Origin: Brevipalpus yothersi
Taxonomy: Eukaryota > Arthropoda > Arachnida > Trombidiformes > Tenuipalpidae
Reading direction: 5' to 3'
Length of the DNA stretch: 64,000 nucleotides
NCBI GenBank assembly: GCA_003956705.1
Contig: QZCP01000335.1
Coordinates: forward strand, 186,001-250,000
Shown piece by piece: positions 11,211-23,378 of this stretch (the first letter of the stretch is position 1; each line of letters opens with the position of its first letter). The notes beneath the pieces were generated by a model. The model ran no database searches. It saw only the letters and a program-made list of their open reading frames with translations, and had not been told where the DNA came from. Position numbers and translations under genes: made by a program.

Positions 11211-12003
11211 ACTATTGATGATGATGGTTTTCTTTTGGCGGACAATTTTGTCACTACTACTATGAGCCGGATGACAATCAACTCTCATCCGAGTGAACCG
11301 ATTTCCGTGGATTGCCCAAAGTAGCCGGTAAAAAAATGATAACAATCGAGGAAGAGAAAGAGGGAATAAAATTGATTTGCAAAAATGAAACACAAACTGG
11401 CAAAATTATTCTCACTTATTTCCCTTCACACACACACAAACACAATCCTTATCCAACACCATCACAATGTGTGCCCATCAATTGTGGCCCACCCAGATAC
11501 ACTGTGTTAATCGCTCGATGCAAACAAGTAAAAAAGAAGGCCAAAAAATTAATCTTATCCAATTTAAATCATGATCAAAATTAATTCAAATCACTTTCCC
11601 TACAAAACACGCTCTCTCTTCAACACTTGTGCTTCAGTGCAAAAGTGCTTCTCAAAAGCTTCCAAAAAATCAAAACAAAATGCCAAAAGCAGCTGCTGAG
11701 CATGAGCAGCCTGGAAAAAAACTTCTTTTCCATTTCTTTTCGATTCTTTTTCGATTCTTTTTCGCTTTTTTTCGACAAAAATTCGAAAAAAAGTTCTTAA
11801 TTTGAAACTTTTCAAAGTGTTTTGATTTGAGAGAAGAAAAAATTGTGTTCAATTTTATGTGTACGATTAGATAAGATTTTTGTTTAAATTGAATTGGATT
11901 TAATTTCTTTCTTTTTTGGTATCATTTGGTGTTCGTGTGGTTGGGTCGATTGATAGTTTTTTACGTTGGCTTGTTGGGACAAAGTTTGTGTTTTGAAAAG
12001 AAG
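11211..12003. promoter_or_regulatory. Divergent spacer between CNOT11 and MSH4
   Basis: The two genes face away from each other, so both promoters should lie in these roughly 790 bases. I see no TATA box I would trust, and no CNOT11 amino-terminal exon on the minus strand. The stretch 11730-11800 is rich in TTTTCG repeats. Confidence 0.45.
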
Positions 12004-14811
12004 ATGGAAACTCTTTGTGGTAAAAACTTGGGAGGTAAGTTTGTGTTCAAGTTTTTTCATTTTTTTGAATTTAATTTGAGAGTCAATTGGAATGAGATGT
12101 ATAATGTGTGCATTTATTTACAGCTCTTGATGAACAGTTCACTGCGATAGCTTCGCAAGATCGAATGACCGATCGATCGTTTGATGATAGTATCATCACT
12201 AATGCGAGCACTGTTCGAGCTCGCGATTGGCGAACGCTAAGTTCTCGATCAGATTCGCGATTTGACATCAGTCCACGAGTATCGGTATCTCCACGAACTC
12301 AAACTCCGTCCAGAGGTAGTTCATCATCGCATATGATCATCGCTATATGTGAGGGAAGAGGAGGCGCAAGGCGGGAAATAGGTAAGCGTGTGATTTGGAA
12401 TCAAATGTCATAGAATTTCTGCACACAATAACTGATAAAACTCACGATCTTTCATCAGGCTTAGCAGCAATGAATCAAGTGGGCTCAACTCTTGAGCTCT
12501 TCCAATTCCCAGACTCATACACATATCCTCATTTGCTAACTAAGATTGAGGTCTTGGAGCCTGATGAAATTCTGATTTCATCTAAAGCTTGTGAAGGAAC
12601 TGAGACAATGTTGATGGAGCTACTTCTCAATTTCAATCCAGATATGTACATCACAAAAATAGAGAGACAATTTTTCAAGCACGAAGAAGGTTTGCGATGC
12701 GTTCGTAATATCTGTCATCAAGATTATTTGACAAAAATAATGACAGAAGTTCGTGAAAATTATTACTGCTTATGTGCTGCAGCTGCTTTGATAAGATACA
12801 TTGAATCAACTCAGAGTGCAATCATTGCTGTCAATTCAACGAGAATTGTCTACAGTGGCTCAGAGAAATCAGTTTCGATCGATCCATCAACTGCCAAGGC
12901 TTTGGAACTCATTGCTAATCGAGAAACTGGAAAGACTGAGTCTACTCTATTCCATTTTCTGAACCATACTTCAACAAAACTTGGATATCGTTCACTCAGA
13001 GCCACCGTTCGTGAACCATCCACTGATCAATGTACGATTGAGGCTCGATTGGATCTTGTTACTAATCTGATCACTGAACCCTCTGGCCAATTACTTGAAG
13101 GCCTCTCAAAAGTATTGTCGAATTTCAATGATCTGGAAAGTTTGGTTTCCTACGTCTTATCAAAGCCAAGAGCTAATAATGACCACAAAGTTGGCGAGAA
13201 ACAGATCGAAGTTCTGATAAACCTTCGCCATGTTTTGTCCCATATCCAGCCTTTCTGTGATATATTATCAACTGCAGAGCATCCTCTTTTCCAGCATTAT
13301 AATCAAAATATTCAAGATCCACAATTTGATGAAATTCTGGACATCATCAACAAGGTCATAGATTCAGACTGTAGATTGGTTAACGGACTTTTAAACATCA
13401 AGCATCAAAAAGTTTTCGCCATCAAAAATGGTTTCGATGGCTACTTAGATAGTAAGCGTGAGGCTTATTCCAGAATTTTGGATGAAACATCACATTTATT
13501 AGCCCAGCTCACTCAAAAATATAATTATCCCATCAAAATGTCCTACTCAAATCTACGTGGTTATCATTTCACTGTCTCGGTGAAGGAGGAAAAGTATACA
13601 GCGTTCCATGGACCTCCTGAGTTTGTTCGCGTTTCACAGAACCGAAATCAAGTTGCTTTCACCACTTTGAAGATGATTGAGATGAATGGAACTTTGTCTC
13701 AAGCTTTGGAGGATATTTTTGTGATAAGCCGACAAATTTTAGTGGAAACTATGTCTGAGATCCGGGAGAGAATCGGTTGCTTGCACAAGCTAACCGAAGT
13801 GGTAGCATTCCTGGACATGATACTATCATTCGCTCATGCTAGCTGCAAATACGAAATGGTTCGTCCAGTGCTCAATGAGAAAAGGACAGTCATCAAAGAT
13901 TGCTACCATCCCATCCTGATGATAAAGGAGAAAAAAGAGAATATTATGCCAAACGAAATCTATCTGGATGAAGACAGTAATATTTGGATTCTTCGAGGAC
14001 CCAATATGAGTGGAAAATCAACTTTCTTGAAACAAATTTGCTTGCTCCAAATTCTGGCACAATGCGGCTGCTATGTTCCAGCATTGGTAGCACATTTCAA
14101 ATTGGTTAATCAGATCTTAACTCGAGTTGGAACAGATGATGATCTTGAGACAAACTCTTCAACATTCTCGAAAGAAGTCCAAGAAGTCAAATACATTTTT
14201 GACAGTTTCACTGAAAATTCGCTCATCATCATTGATGAGTTCGGTCGTGGCACGGCCTATGAAGAGGGCTTAGCTCTCTCTTGGGCGATCTTGGAACAGT
14301 TCATAGATTCGAGAGCTTTTGTGCTTTGTTCAACTCATTTTTCAATCCTTGGCAAAATGGATTCAATTTATCCTGAAATTTCAACTCATTGCTTAACCGA
14401 AGAACATCGACTGGCTGCTGACGATAACGTGTTAAACTTTTATGGCCTGGAGATTGCAAGGACAACTGAGCTTCCTGCTGAGCTGATACAAAATGCATAT
14501 GCTAAAGCTGTTAGAATGAACGATGGGTCAATGGTTTGGGTAAGATTAAATTGCAAGGACATTATAAATGTCCACTTTTGTTTCATTTTTAACCCCCAAA
14601 TTCACCTTTATTCTACTTTTTTCATTCAAAGGATCAAGACATCAATGGACAAATACGAAAGAAGCGATTCAAGATTGGTCGTAATCTTCTGATGTTAGCT
14701 GAAAGAGAAAATTTTGATGCTGAGAAAACCAGAGATTATTTGAAGCAGTTGAAACGAATCTTCCTAGATGAGATGCGAAATATTGTACATAATGAGCCTC
14801 AAGAAGAGTAA
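12004..14811 (+). CDS. MSH4: MutS homolog 4, meiotic (4 exons)
   Basis: Exons 12004-12034, 12124-12381, 12459-14539 and 14632-14811 join in frame to 849 residues. MSH4 pairs with MSH5 to form MutS-gamma, which stabilises recombination intermediates for meiotic crossovers and does not do mismatch repair. As in other MSH4 proteins the mismatch-binding domain I is lacking. The start is Ser/Arg-rich, followed by IIAICEGRGGARREIG (connector domain), the lever and clamp region (SYSNLRGYHFTVSVKEE), then the ATPase. Walker A is GPNMSGKST from residue 610, Walker B is LIIIDEFGRG with Asp689 and Glu690, and DDLETNSSTF matches the family ST motif. Introns are 77-92 bases. The ATG at 12004 gives a 10-residue first exon with a clean GTAAGT donor. 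Confidence 0.93.
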
Positions 14812-15006
14812 TCGACCTCTGTTCTCTGGAAGCAGTTGAATTTTATTGTTATCAACTCTCAAAAAAGAAAAAACTATGAGGATCTACAATTGTTTAAAAA
14901 ACATATCTCTTTCATCAGAAAATCTTCTTATCATTACATCAAAATAAAGAAAATATAGCATATATATCACAGTTATCATCGATAAATATTATGTTCTCTG
15001 AAAATT

Positions 15007-18000
15007 TCAATCATGGCTCTCATGTGTAGCTTTAAATAAAATTCTACAGCTAGTCAGACTGTAACTTAGCAAATTAAATTCTTTCTGTCGAACATCCAAC
15101 CTTTTCTCTGTCAAAGCTTTAGTTTGAGACTTATCAGAACCAAAAGTTGATGCATTCGAATTTCTTGATCCTGAAGCTGCTTCTCTTTCTTTATTGATAT
15201 TATCGTTGACAGATGAAAACCATTGCAGCGAATCGAAATCCATGTGTTGATCAAGAAGTTTGAGAATATAAGCCACTCCCATTGGAAAGCCATCATCAGT
15301 GAATGAAGCATCAGTCTTATTCTTGCGAACAATTTTCTCCTTATTCATTATACTGTTCTCCACATAATTGATTGTCAATGCAGGAAGAATGATGTAAAAA
15401 TTTCTCAAATGATTACTATCTGTATTGTTTCGCAGATTTGATTGGAAAACTTGGACCAAAAGGCTGAAGTAATCGGTTGCTTCCGAAAAATTACGATTCA
15501 ATGTGGTCAGAACAAGATCCAAGTTTTCCGCTGAATGGAGACACTCTGCACCCAATCCATCTTCGATGACCATATTTTTGAAAGAAACTGTGGCAAGTTC
15601 ATCAAGATCAGGAACAAATGCGATTGCATTAGAACTACAGTGTAGAGCTCCACTTCTTAGCATTCGCACAAAACCTAGTGCATTTCCAATTTCAGTTATT
15701 AGCATTCGGAATCTATCTAGAAAAGAATATCCTTCAGGAGTTAGGCCCATCTTTCGGACACCTTTGACCAGATAATCAGCTCGCTCATAGGAGAACTTTC
15801 CATCCTTGGTTTCACGAAAATGTTTCAAATCTTTGACAAGACGAGATTTGATTGGATCTTCGAACAAAAATTGGGAGAAAGAGGACAGCTTTCGCTTCAA
15901 GAATTGATAGGTAAAGTTAACTGCTGTGTTGATAATTCCAAATCCATGTGTCTTGATTGAGTTGGCAATATGACGGATCAGAAGAACATTGAGATGCTTA
16001 TTTTCGGAAGATTTCTCTATAAACATTTGATTGCCCAAGTTGTAAAGGTATCTTGAGACGAAAATATGAATATTGCGTGTTATTTCGAGAACATCCAAAC
16101 CTTGTTCAAGAGTTTGAGTTGGCAACTGAGATAGCAGGAATTCCATTCCATAGACATGACGAGCAAGGCCAAGCATTGATTCATATGTTCGCCAATCATG
16201 AAGAGCTATCGTACTCATGTTATATGCCAATTGATTGAGATAATTTTCTACCTCTTCTCGAATGGAAATAGTTTGATCGAAAAGTCGAAAAGGTCCAGCA
16301 GCCATCAGGGGTAAAAAATCGATTCCACGCTGACGAAAAGGATTCTGATCATCTAACTGGAGTTCACTGTGCACTTGAAGTCGCAATTTTGTTTCCAAAT
16401 TGGCACATAATTTTCCAATATACTCTGTTTTGACTTGTTGCATAATTTCATCTTGCAAATTCTTCATCATTGTACGCTTGCTGGCTTCATCGTAGCGGAA
16501 AGCGTTATCGATAACAGGAAAAAATTCGGTGAATGATCGGAAAAAATATTTAAATTCGAATAGACTGTCCAGCTCATGAGTTGCACAATGATTGTAATAT
16601 ATTCCGAACAGTGATCGATTGAAAAACATGAACTCACATCGAGTCCAATCTTCCAATCTTCTAAAGACCATCGCACAGGTTTTTATCTTCTTAAAACCAG
16701 CGAAAACTTTGGTAATCTCAGCCTCACTCATAGACTGATTCGATATTGAAAAACATAGGGATGCCAAAATTTGTCTCTCAGAAGTCAAAATTGGTCCATG
16801 AATACAATTAGAGGCCAAGATTATGGCCGAGAGAACATCAAGTTTCTTTTCAGAATACTTTTTAACTTCTGCAATTAAACGCTTTTTGGTGGCAGTCAAG
16901 GAACCAAGAATATGATATGAATAATACTGAGTAGATCTTGCCAAAATTGTGATCAATTCACTTTTTCTTCGAGCAAATAGAAGTTCTATTCCTTTGAGGA
17001 TGGTGACTAGTTTACATAGGGCTATTAGATTGGACTTTGTCATCGCTTTACTTGAAATCAGATGTTGATGTATATGGTTTTTGGCCAAGCATGTGGCCTG
17101 ATGAGCCAACTCCAAACCTTCATTAATAACTTTGGCTTGTCTCTGGAGACAATCGATGAGATCACTGGTCGCCTCTTCTGTGTCTTTGACACATTCGTCA
17201 AACTCAAGCATCCAAACATTAACTCTTGTACTAATTTGAGAAACTTTCTCACTGAGGCTAATTTTGATCATATTTTCTCTGCTCAGTATGAGCTGTTCAA
17301 TCGATTTTCTATCTAATTTGGATTTTGGTAGATGCTTTGAGAGAAATTTGTCAATACAAATTGTACAATTACCTCTCAAGTGTACATACAAAATGTTGAC
17401 TTTCTTCTGGGCATCAGACGCAGCTTTGTACAATTTTCTCTCATCTTTGTCAGTTATTCTGAAATATATAGCCATTAAAGCATTGATTGCTAGCCATTTT
17501 TTATCATCTTTCAGTACGTTGGCTTCAGATTCAAAGAATTGGATTCCATTCTTGATGTAAATAGATAAATGATCACAAAAAGTAGCAATTCCAGAAGGGG
17601 CTTGCGTTGATGTACTCAATATTGTATCGGTGAAATGACGAAATATTTTACCATCAATAATTTCCTTCTCTATTTGAATATGCAATTGCTGTAGCAATCG
17701 CACTTTAGTTTGATGGGATGCTTGAACATTGAAATCACTAGACTTGGTTGCAACGATATCGAAGGTGCGTCGATAATTCACAAAATCTCGCCGGAGAGTT
17801 GATTGATTAACCAGAACTTCTTCAATATTCAACAGAGTGACTGATAGCTGACCTAAGTACTGGAAAATGGCATCAAATCGGACATCGTTTACTTCGATAC
17901 AAGCCTTGGAGCTTAATCGTCGACCATTGCTGTTAGAAGAAAAGATGAGAGAGCATTTAGATTCAGTTCAGAAAGGACCAAAACATGGCTGCAATGAATG

Positions 18001-18637
18001 AGGTGATAATGATCGATCAGAGTCTGATGGATTACCTCGTGAAAAGCTCTTGCATTTGAAAAATTAAATTACGTATCACATCATTGCATCTTCGAAGATA
18101 GCATAACACATCAAAAAGTATGGGGAAAAGCTTTGACATGAGTAGAAACTCAAGGCCTGGACCATCCAATCCATTCTCGTTGATCTCTTGATTGTCATAA
18201 GAGCCTTTCCGTTCTTCGCCATAGAATGCCAATGGATATATATACTGCTCTACACCAATTCTCGATAAACTATACATCTCTTGACACAGATTTGCCAACA
18301 CCATGAGAACTCGATTGAGTTCCATGTTACCACATGTTCGTAATAGATTGGTGAACTCAGTCCACTCGCTGGTATATTCATTGATGTATGGATTAAAATA
18401 GGCGCCATAATCAATAGAACTATTAATATATTTGATATTTTCTTGATGTAGATGAGCTAATTTGGAATCGAATTCGGTCAAAAAAGATGAATATTGATGA
18501 AAAAGAGTGTTGGTTGCCTCATCTGAAACAGATAGCACAGCAGAACAAGATTAGCAATAGGATTTTTTTAGAGAATATTTCTCTTTTCAAAATAAAAACT
18601 TACTGATCAGAGATTGTTGAACCTCTTTGGCAGCCAT
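15007..18637 (-). CDS. WASHC4: WASH complex subunit 4 (SWIP), 3 exons
   Basis: Exons 18637-18604, 18522-18036 and 17929-15007 join in frame to 1147 residues, near the vertebrate length. WASHC4 (SWIP, KIAA1033) is a core subunit of the endosomal WASH complex that activates Arp2/3 on endosomes. The carboxyl half matches strongly: KMGLTPEGYSFLDRFRMLI, RSGALHCSSNAIAFVPDLDE, LRNFYIILPALTINYVE, FTDDGFPMGVAYILKLLDQH and RLDVRQKEFNLLSYSL. The first exon codes MAAKEVQQSLI and the second starts at a TTTCAG acceptor. Part of exon 2 has been copied at least three times into the TND array downstream of this gene. MSH4 and WASHC4 converge with under 200 bases between stops. Confidence 0.93.
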
Positions 18638-20021
18638 CAGGAGTGGACAATCGATATTTATGCCGACACATTAGAAGTATGATCAGAGGCGGTTCTGGTT
18701 TGCACTAACCTGTAAGCCTCATGTGTTTACCCATGAAAATGCAACACAAACACACACAATCATCTGATAAAGATGATATCACAATGCATTCAATTTGAAC
18801 GGCGCCAAGCAGTAGTCAAACCATCGAGAAAGAGAGAATCTAGAGTTTTGATCAGTGGAGCACCACAAATTTCATTCCAATCATTCAATCAATTCACTGA
18901 TCACGATTAGACACAAGCAATTCAACAGTGTACGTTAAATTGTTTCAAATGTTGATATAAACACTTGAGCAATGTTTTGAGAGGTCGCCTTTTTAATACA
19001 CATTATTTGAATAACTTTTTGGCGGTCTCAACCTTAACAATTGATCACTTTTAAGGCTACGAATATTTATAACTATTCAGAACTATTTAGAACTATCATA
19101 ATCAATAGTGAAGAGCCAAAATTTCTGTTTCCCTGGATAATTTTGGAACATTTTATGAGAGAAGAATATTATTTCCATCGATAAATAATCGGACAGAATA
19201 GCTAGTGGGTTACGTATAATTAACTGTAATAAAGGATGGTGATTGCAAGTGTATTCTGTTGTACATGTATATGTTCTCAAAAGTCATCCAGGTTATTAAC
19301 TAATTTTCTCATCACTACATTTGCAAAATCAGTTTGAATATTATTAATACATCGAATTTCATGTAAGAAAAGTGCCCCTCTGTCATCTAATATTCCATCT
19401 TCAGCTCACAAATTTGAGACTAAATCAAATATGTTGACTCTTTTCACGATGATTTGTCAACTTTTGGATCCGCGATTTTATTGTACATGTATGTCTTTTT
19501 TAGCAACTTATGGTTAACTTTCTCAAATATGCAAAAATCTAAATGAAAAATATCGGAATGATCAAATTTAGTGAAATTGAGATAAAAGGGCTACAACATA
19601 CTACAACATAGCCCTAAAAAAGCCCAATCCAATCTCTCTATCACAGTTTGAGCCAGATTTTTGATTGTCTCTTCTTTACACCGTACCACTACAACATACT
19701 TGTATATCATATTGAGCTCAATTTTCATAGAGCAATTTAATAAATATTTTTGATAGATAACCTCAGACATACACAAACTTTGCTTCCAATCAAACTAAAA
19801 AAACACTTATATATTTCCTTAAGAAAAAACGAAAAAAAACACTAGAGAGAGCAAAAAAATCTTTTCTAGAAAATGAGAGAAATAATGAGTTATAAAAATT
19901 GATTAAAATCTAATGAAATAAAAAATTGAATAAATATTTAAATCATAATTACAATTTAAACATCACTCATCGGAAGAACTGATAGGAGTCAGTTTAAGAC
20001 CAGTTTTTTGTGTATTCTTCA
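18638..20021. other. Spacer between WASHC4 and T2
   Basis: No gene is recognised. The WASHC4 promoter should lie at about 18640-18900. The stretch 19740-20021 is the T2 3' flank, and a related copy occurs at about 37960-38340. Confidence 0.5.
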
Positions 20022-21516
20022 CTAATTTTCAGAACACGATCGCAGGTTTGGCATTTCTGCTTGCAAAACTTGCCTTATACGATCAAATGCCGTGCTATCA
20101 TCATCAACCAGGCGAGGAGTCTTGATTACAGAATCTACAATTGAATTGATTTTGTCCACCACTTTATAAGCTCGGCATCCATTTTTAATTTGGTTAGATC
20201 TTGTTTGGCTTGAAGAACTTGGATTTTCATTAAGGTTTACATTTCTTTCATAATCATCAACCTTTTCTAAAATCTCCTCAGCGACTTCAGCAATTTCTTG
20301 CTCATCCTCATACTCAGATGCGATGATATCATTCAATACAGTCATCTTTAGTAGTTCAACGCGTTCTCGATTGATTGGATGGTTTCTGATGAATTCAAGA
20401 ATCTTCAACTGTGTCTTAATTGCTTCCTCTCTCACCGAAAGTAATAACCATGGATTATTCTTCTTGGTTTGCATCTTTTCAAGGCATGTGTTAATCAATC
20501 CATAGCCTCCATTGTTCAGGAAGCTTGACAGAGAATAAAAAGTTCATAAATATTCTGAATTAATAATAAATAAACTTGAAAAAAACTTGGAAAAATAGAG
20601 GGAAACAAATTAGCCCGTGATCCATCAAATTGGGAAGGTATTATTTACGTTTGTCTGGGGGGAGTTTTTTCCCAGCCTTGATCACACGGCTAACATGGTT
20701 CACTTTATCGAACCGATAGATTGATCGAGATAGGAATCAAGTATCACTTGAAATCCACTCTCGATTTCTAATTCGGAGGGATGATCAGATTAGGTTGGAT
20801 ATCTGGTCACCATTAATCGAATTTTCTGAGAGAATTCTGTGATCGATGAAACGAGGAAAAAATAGCCAAGACCGATTGGTTGTAATTGTTTGAGAAGGAG
20901 GAGGATTTGGAATGGCTTACCTTTCAACTAGTTCATTCTCACTTTCTTCTAGAACACTGACGACGTCTCGCACTTTTTGAGGCGAATTTTCGATTGTTAT
21001 ATTGACTTTCCTGCAAGAATCACAGAGATAGTAAATTCAAATGTAAAGAATAATCCTGTGACAATTCAAAGTTAGGTTATACGTGTCATACATGTGGATA
21101 TTTTTGATATATTGATAGATGATAAATTCATTTCATTGGATGAACTTTTTTCTGTATTTGCATCAAATAGAATCTACTCTGATTTGCGGAGTAAGCAGGA
21201 TCAAACCTTTCAGGAAAGGAGAGGAGAGAGTAAGATAACAAAAAGAGGTAGAAATTGACAAGTTTTGGGAGAAAAAGATAACTTCCTCTACTAATTTCTT
21301 CAATAGAAATGTTTGTAAGAATATAATTCAATAAAACATTAAATGAGATAGCTGTATGAAATCTTATAACTTTGCAGATGTAACTTACATTAGAAATTCT
21401 GTAACTTTGCTGGGCAATAGGCCAAGATGATTATCCAGAAAACCTGGATAAAATAACAATAATCTAATCGATAATCCACGTTGAGCCATCGATTCATGTA
21501 AATGAGAAGATGACAT
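20022..21516 (-). CDS. T2: TND protein (3 exons)
   Basis: Exons 21516-21389, 21010-20921 and 20523-20022 join in frame to about 239 residues; an in-frame ATG at 21489 would give 230. Exon 1 has the family pattern (GFLDNHLGLLPSKVTEFL), exon 2 codes KVNITIENSPQKVRDVVSVL, and exon 3 opens with FLNNGGYGLINTCLEKMQ. The TND is followed by an acidic segment (SEYEDEQEIAEVAEEILEKV), a Ser-rich linker and a terminal helix module (AYKVVDKINSIVDSVI to RIRQVLQAEMPN). That module aligns with the tails of T6 and T8, though here the CxCP cysteines are absent. The upstream region holds a CRE/ETS module. By relation to PNUTS a nuclear role is inferred; the actual function is unknown. Confidence 0.72.
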
Positions 21517-21726
21517 TATTCGAAGAAATGTGCGATGACAAGATTCTATCTCAATAATATGAAATACTAAAAAAGTCTATATATACACTATTATTTTTCT
21601 AAAGAAGAAAATACATGCAGGGTGGTATTTCGAAAAGTGAATGAAATGGACGCAAAATGGTGACTTGAAATGGTCAGGTTTCTGGAAATGATTTAATTCG
21701 AATCATGATATCGATATTTCCAGGAG

Positions 21727-21748
21727 CCGGAAGATAAAAATGACGTCA
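21727..21748. promoter_or_regulatory. ETS-like CCGGAAG plus CRE palindrome TGACGTCA
   Basis: CCGGAAG at 21727-21733 and the full CRE palindrome TGACGTCA at 21741-21748 lie about 230 bases upstream of the T2 start. The same pair with the same spacing recurs at 25864-25885 (ahead of T3) and 36207-36228 (ahead of T6). Binding by CREB/ATF and ETS factors is inference from motif identity. Confidence 0.55.
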
Positions 21749-22105
21749 CCTATGAATTTGTCCCCAAGCAGTTATTTACAGATGCATGTGCAACAGCTTT
21801 GATTTGACACTGGCTAATGGGTTTTTCCCCGAGCTTACTGAAAAGTAGCGGAATCTATCGTTTATGGGATATGCCGTTTGATAGAAAAGAGATTATCATC
21901 ATCTGGAAAATTTTGAATAAGTTCAATCGATGCATACTTGTAGTTACCATCATTTACCATCTGTTCTGAATTTATTTTCAGTATTGGAGTTGTTTCTTGT
22001 TCAATTTTAATTTTTAACTATCAACGTTATTCGGAAAAGCATTCCATCATCGTTTTTATTTTCATCTTGATTATTTCTTGGTCAGAAAAACGATTTATTT
22101 GAGTG

Positions 22106-22183
22106 NNNNNNNNNNNNNNNNNNNNNNNNNNNNNNNNNNNNNNNNNNNNNNNNNNNNNNNNNNNNNNNNNNNNNNNNNNNNNN
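22106..22183. other. Assembly gap (78 N) with duplicated flanks
   Basis: A run of 78 N. The 53 bases before it (22053-22105) are repeated exactly just after it (22184-22236). The related copy near 26190 has only one N at the equivalent place, so the gap is probably a scaffolding artefact that shows one sequence twice. Confidence 0.9.
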
Positions 22184-22451
22184 TTTTTATTTTCATCTTG
22201 ATTATTTCTTGGTCAGAAAAACGATTTATTTGAGTGAAAGCCAAAAAGAGTTGAAAATAAAAAATAAAAGGAAAGTTTTTCTATCGATTTGTTTTATTGA
22301 GACCCTCAATATCATTAAGAATCTCACATTCGAGAGCTATTACATGAATTCATTGAAAATAAGTAATTTTCGGGATTTTCATCTCCATGATTTGAATGTA
22401 TGAGTTTCCAATTATTAGTTTCCACCAAAATTGTTGTTAACCATCAAATGA

Positions 22452-22640
22452 AAATGGATAGATATACTGCTTTACACCAATTCTCGATAAACTGAACATC
22501 TCTTGACACAGATTTGTCAACACCATAAGAACTCGATTGAGTTCCATATTACAGTATGTTCACAAAAGATTGATCAACTTGGTAGTATATCCATTGATGT
22601 ATGGATTAAAATAGATACCATAATCTATTAAACTATTAAT
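22452..22640 (-). pseudogene. WASHC4 exon-2 fragment, copy 1
   Basis: This matches WASHC4 exon 2 at about 18230-18420 in the same orientation, covering residues equivalent to SSIDYGAYFNPYINEYTSEW through NMELNRVLMVLANLCQEMYS and beyond. Small deletions and substitutions break the frame. It is embedded in module D copy 1. A further minus-strand open frame next to it, 22937-22671, has a hydrophobic start but no recognisable family. Confidence 0.85.
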
Positions 22641-23378
22641 GAAGTTAATTTTCTGGTTTATAGTCAATGATCATTTTAGCATCTTACAAGAGAAATGAGA
22701 AGGAGAATGGTAGTTTCTACATGGGCCGAACACGATATCATGATGCAAAACAAGATGCAAAGTAGCTCGTGAAAAGTGGAGGTATCTGTTTTCGGCGATT
22801 CCGATCCACTGAAGAACCATAATTAGTTGTATAATTTTGACAAACGCAGCAAATATTAATAACTTTAGTTTTTTCATCATCTTTTTGCCCATGATCAACT
22901 TCTGATAAAAGGTGAACCTATCCATGATTTTCGTCATCTAGATCTCTTTTATCTATCAATGGGTGAAAGCTCGATTTGTGTGCTCGCTCTTCTTAATCTA
23001 AAATCTAAAATCTTTATCAAGCAAAAGGAGAAACAATGTAATTGAATTGGATCGTTTAACATAATAAAGCTCTTATATTAGTGAAGGCGAAAAATAAGAT
23101 GACCAAGTTCTTGATATTCCCTTGTAAGAAAGCAGAAGTTGAATATTTAACCTTGTTACACCACACATTGCCAATCCCGAACAATTTATCCGACTATTTG
23201 ATCTTCTTGGCAATTGATGATATGATCAACAAAAATAGACATGAATAAGCTGCATCATATGACTCAATGGTAAGATAGTCGTGTTAATAACCATGCAAAA
23301 ACAACTTTCAAAGAAGCGTCTCTTTCTATAATAGCTAGTACGATATATGTTCCTGTATCCTCACTCATGATCAGAGCT

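Larger units (their letters stand above)
21591..22680. repeat. Module D, copy 1 (upstream of T2)
   Basis: Duplicated sequence whose second copy starts at about 25704 and whose shorter, more diverged third copy starts at about 36133. Shared landmarks are ATACATGCAGGGTGGTATTT (not in copy 3), GACGCAAAATGGTGACTTG (partly), CCGGAAG and TGACGTCA, then the WASHC4 exon-2 scrap. It lies ahead of T2. Similarity between copies 1 and 2 continues through the T3 3' end to about 23500. Confidence 0.85.

Noticed and set aside
14540..14692. Open frame reading through the last MSH4 intron
   Set aside because: It lacks family similarity. Splicing at 14540-14631 gives a sensible MSH4 end.
15503..17560. Several plus-strand frames of 60-98 codons
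   Set aside because: All are antisense shadows of the WASHC4 third exon.
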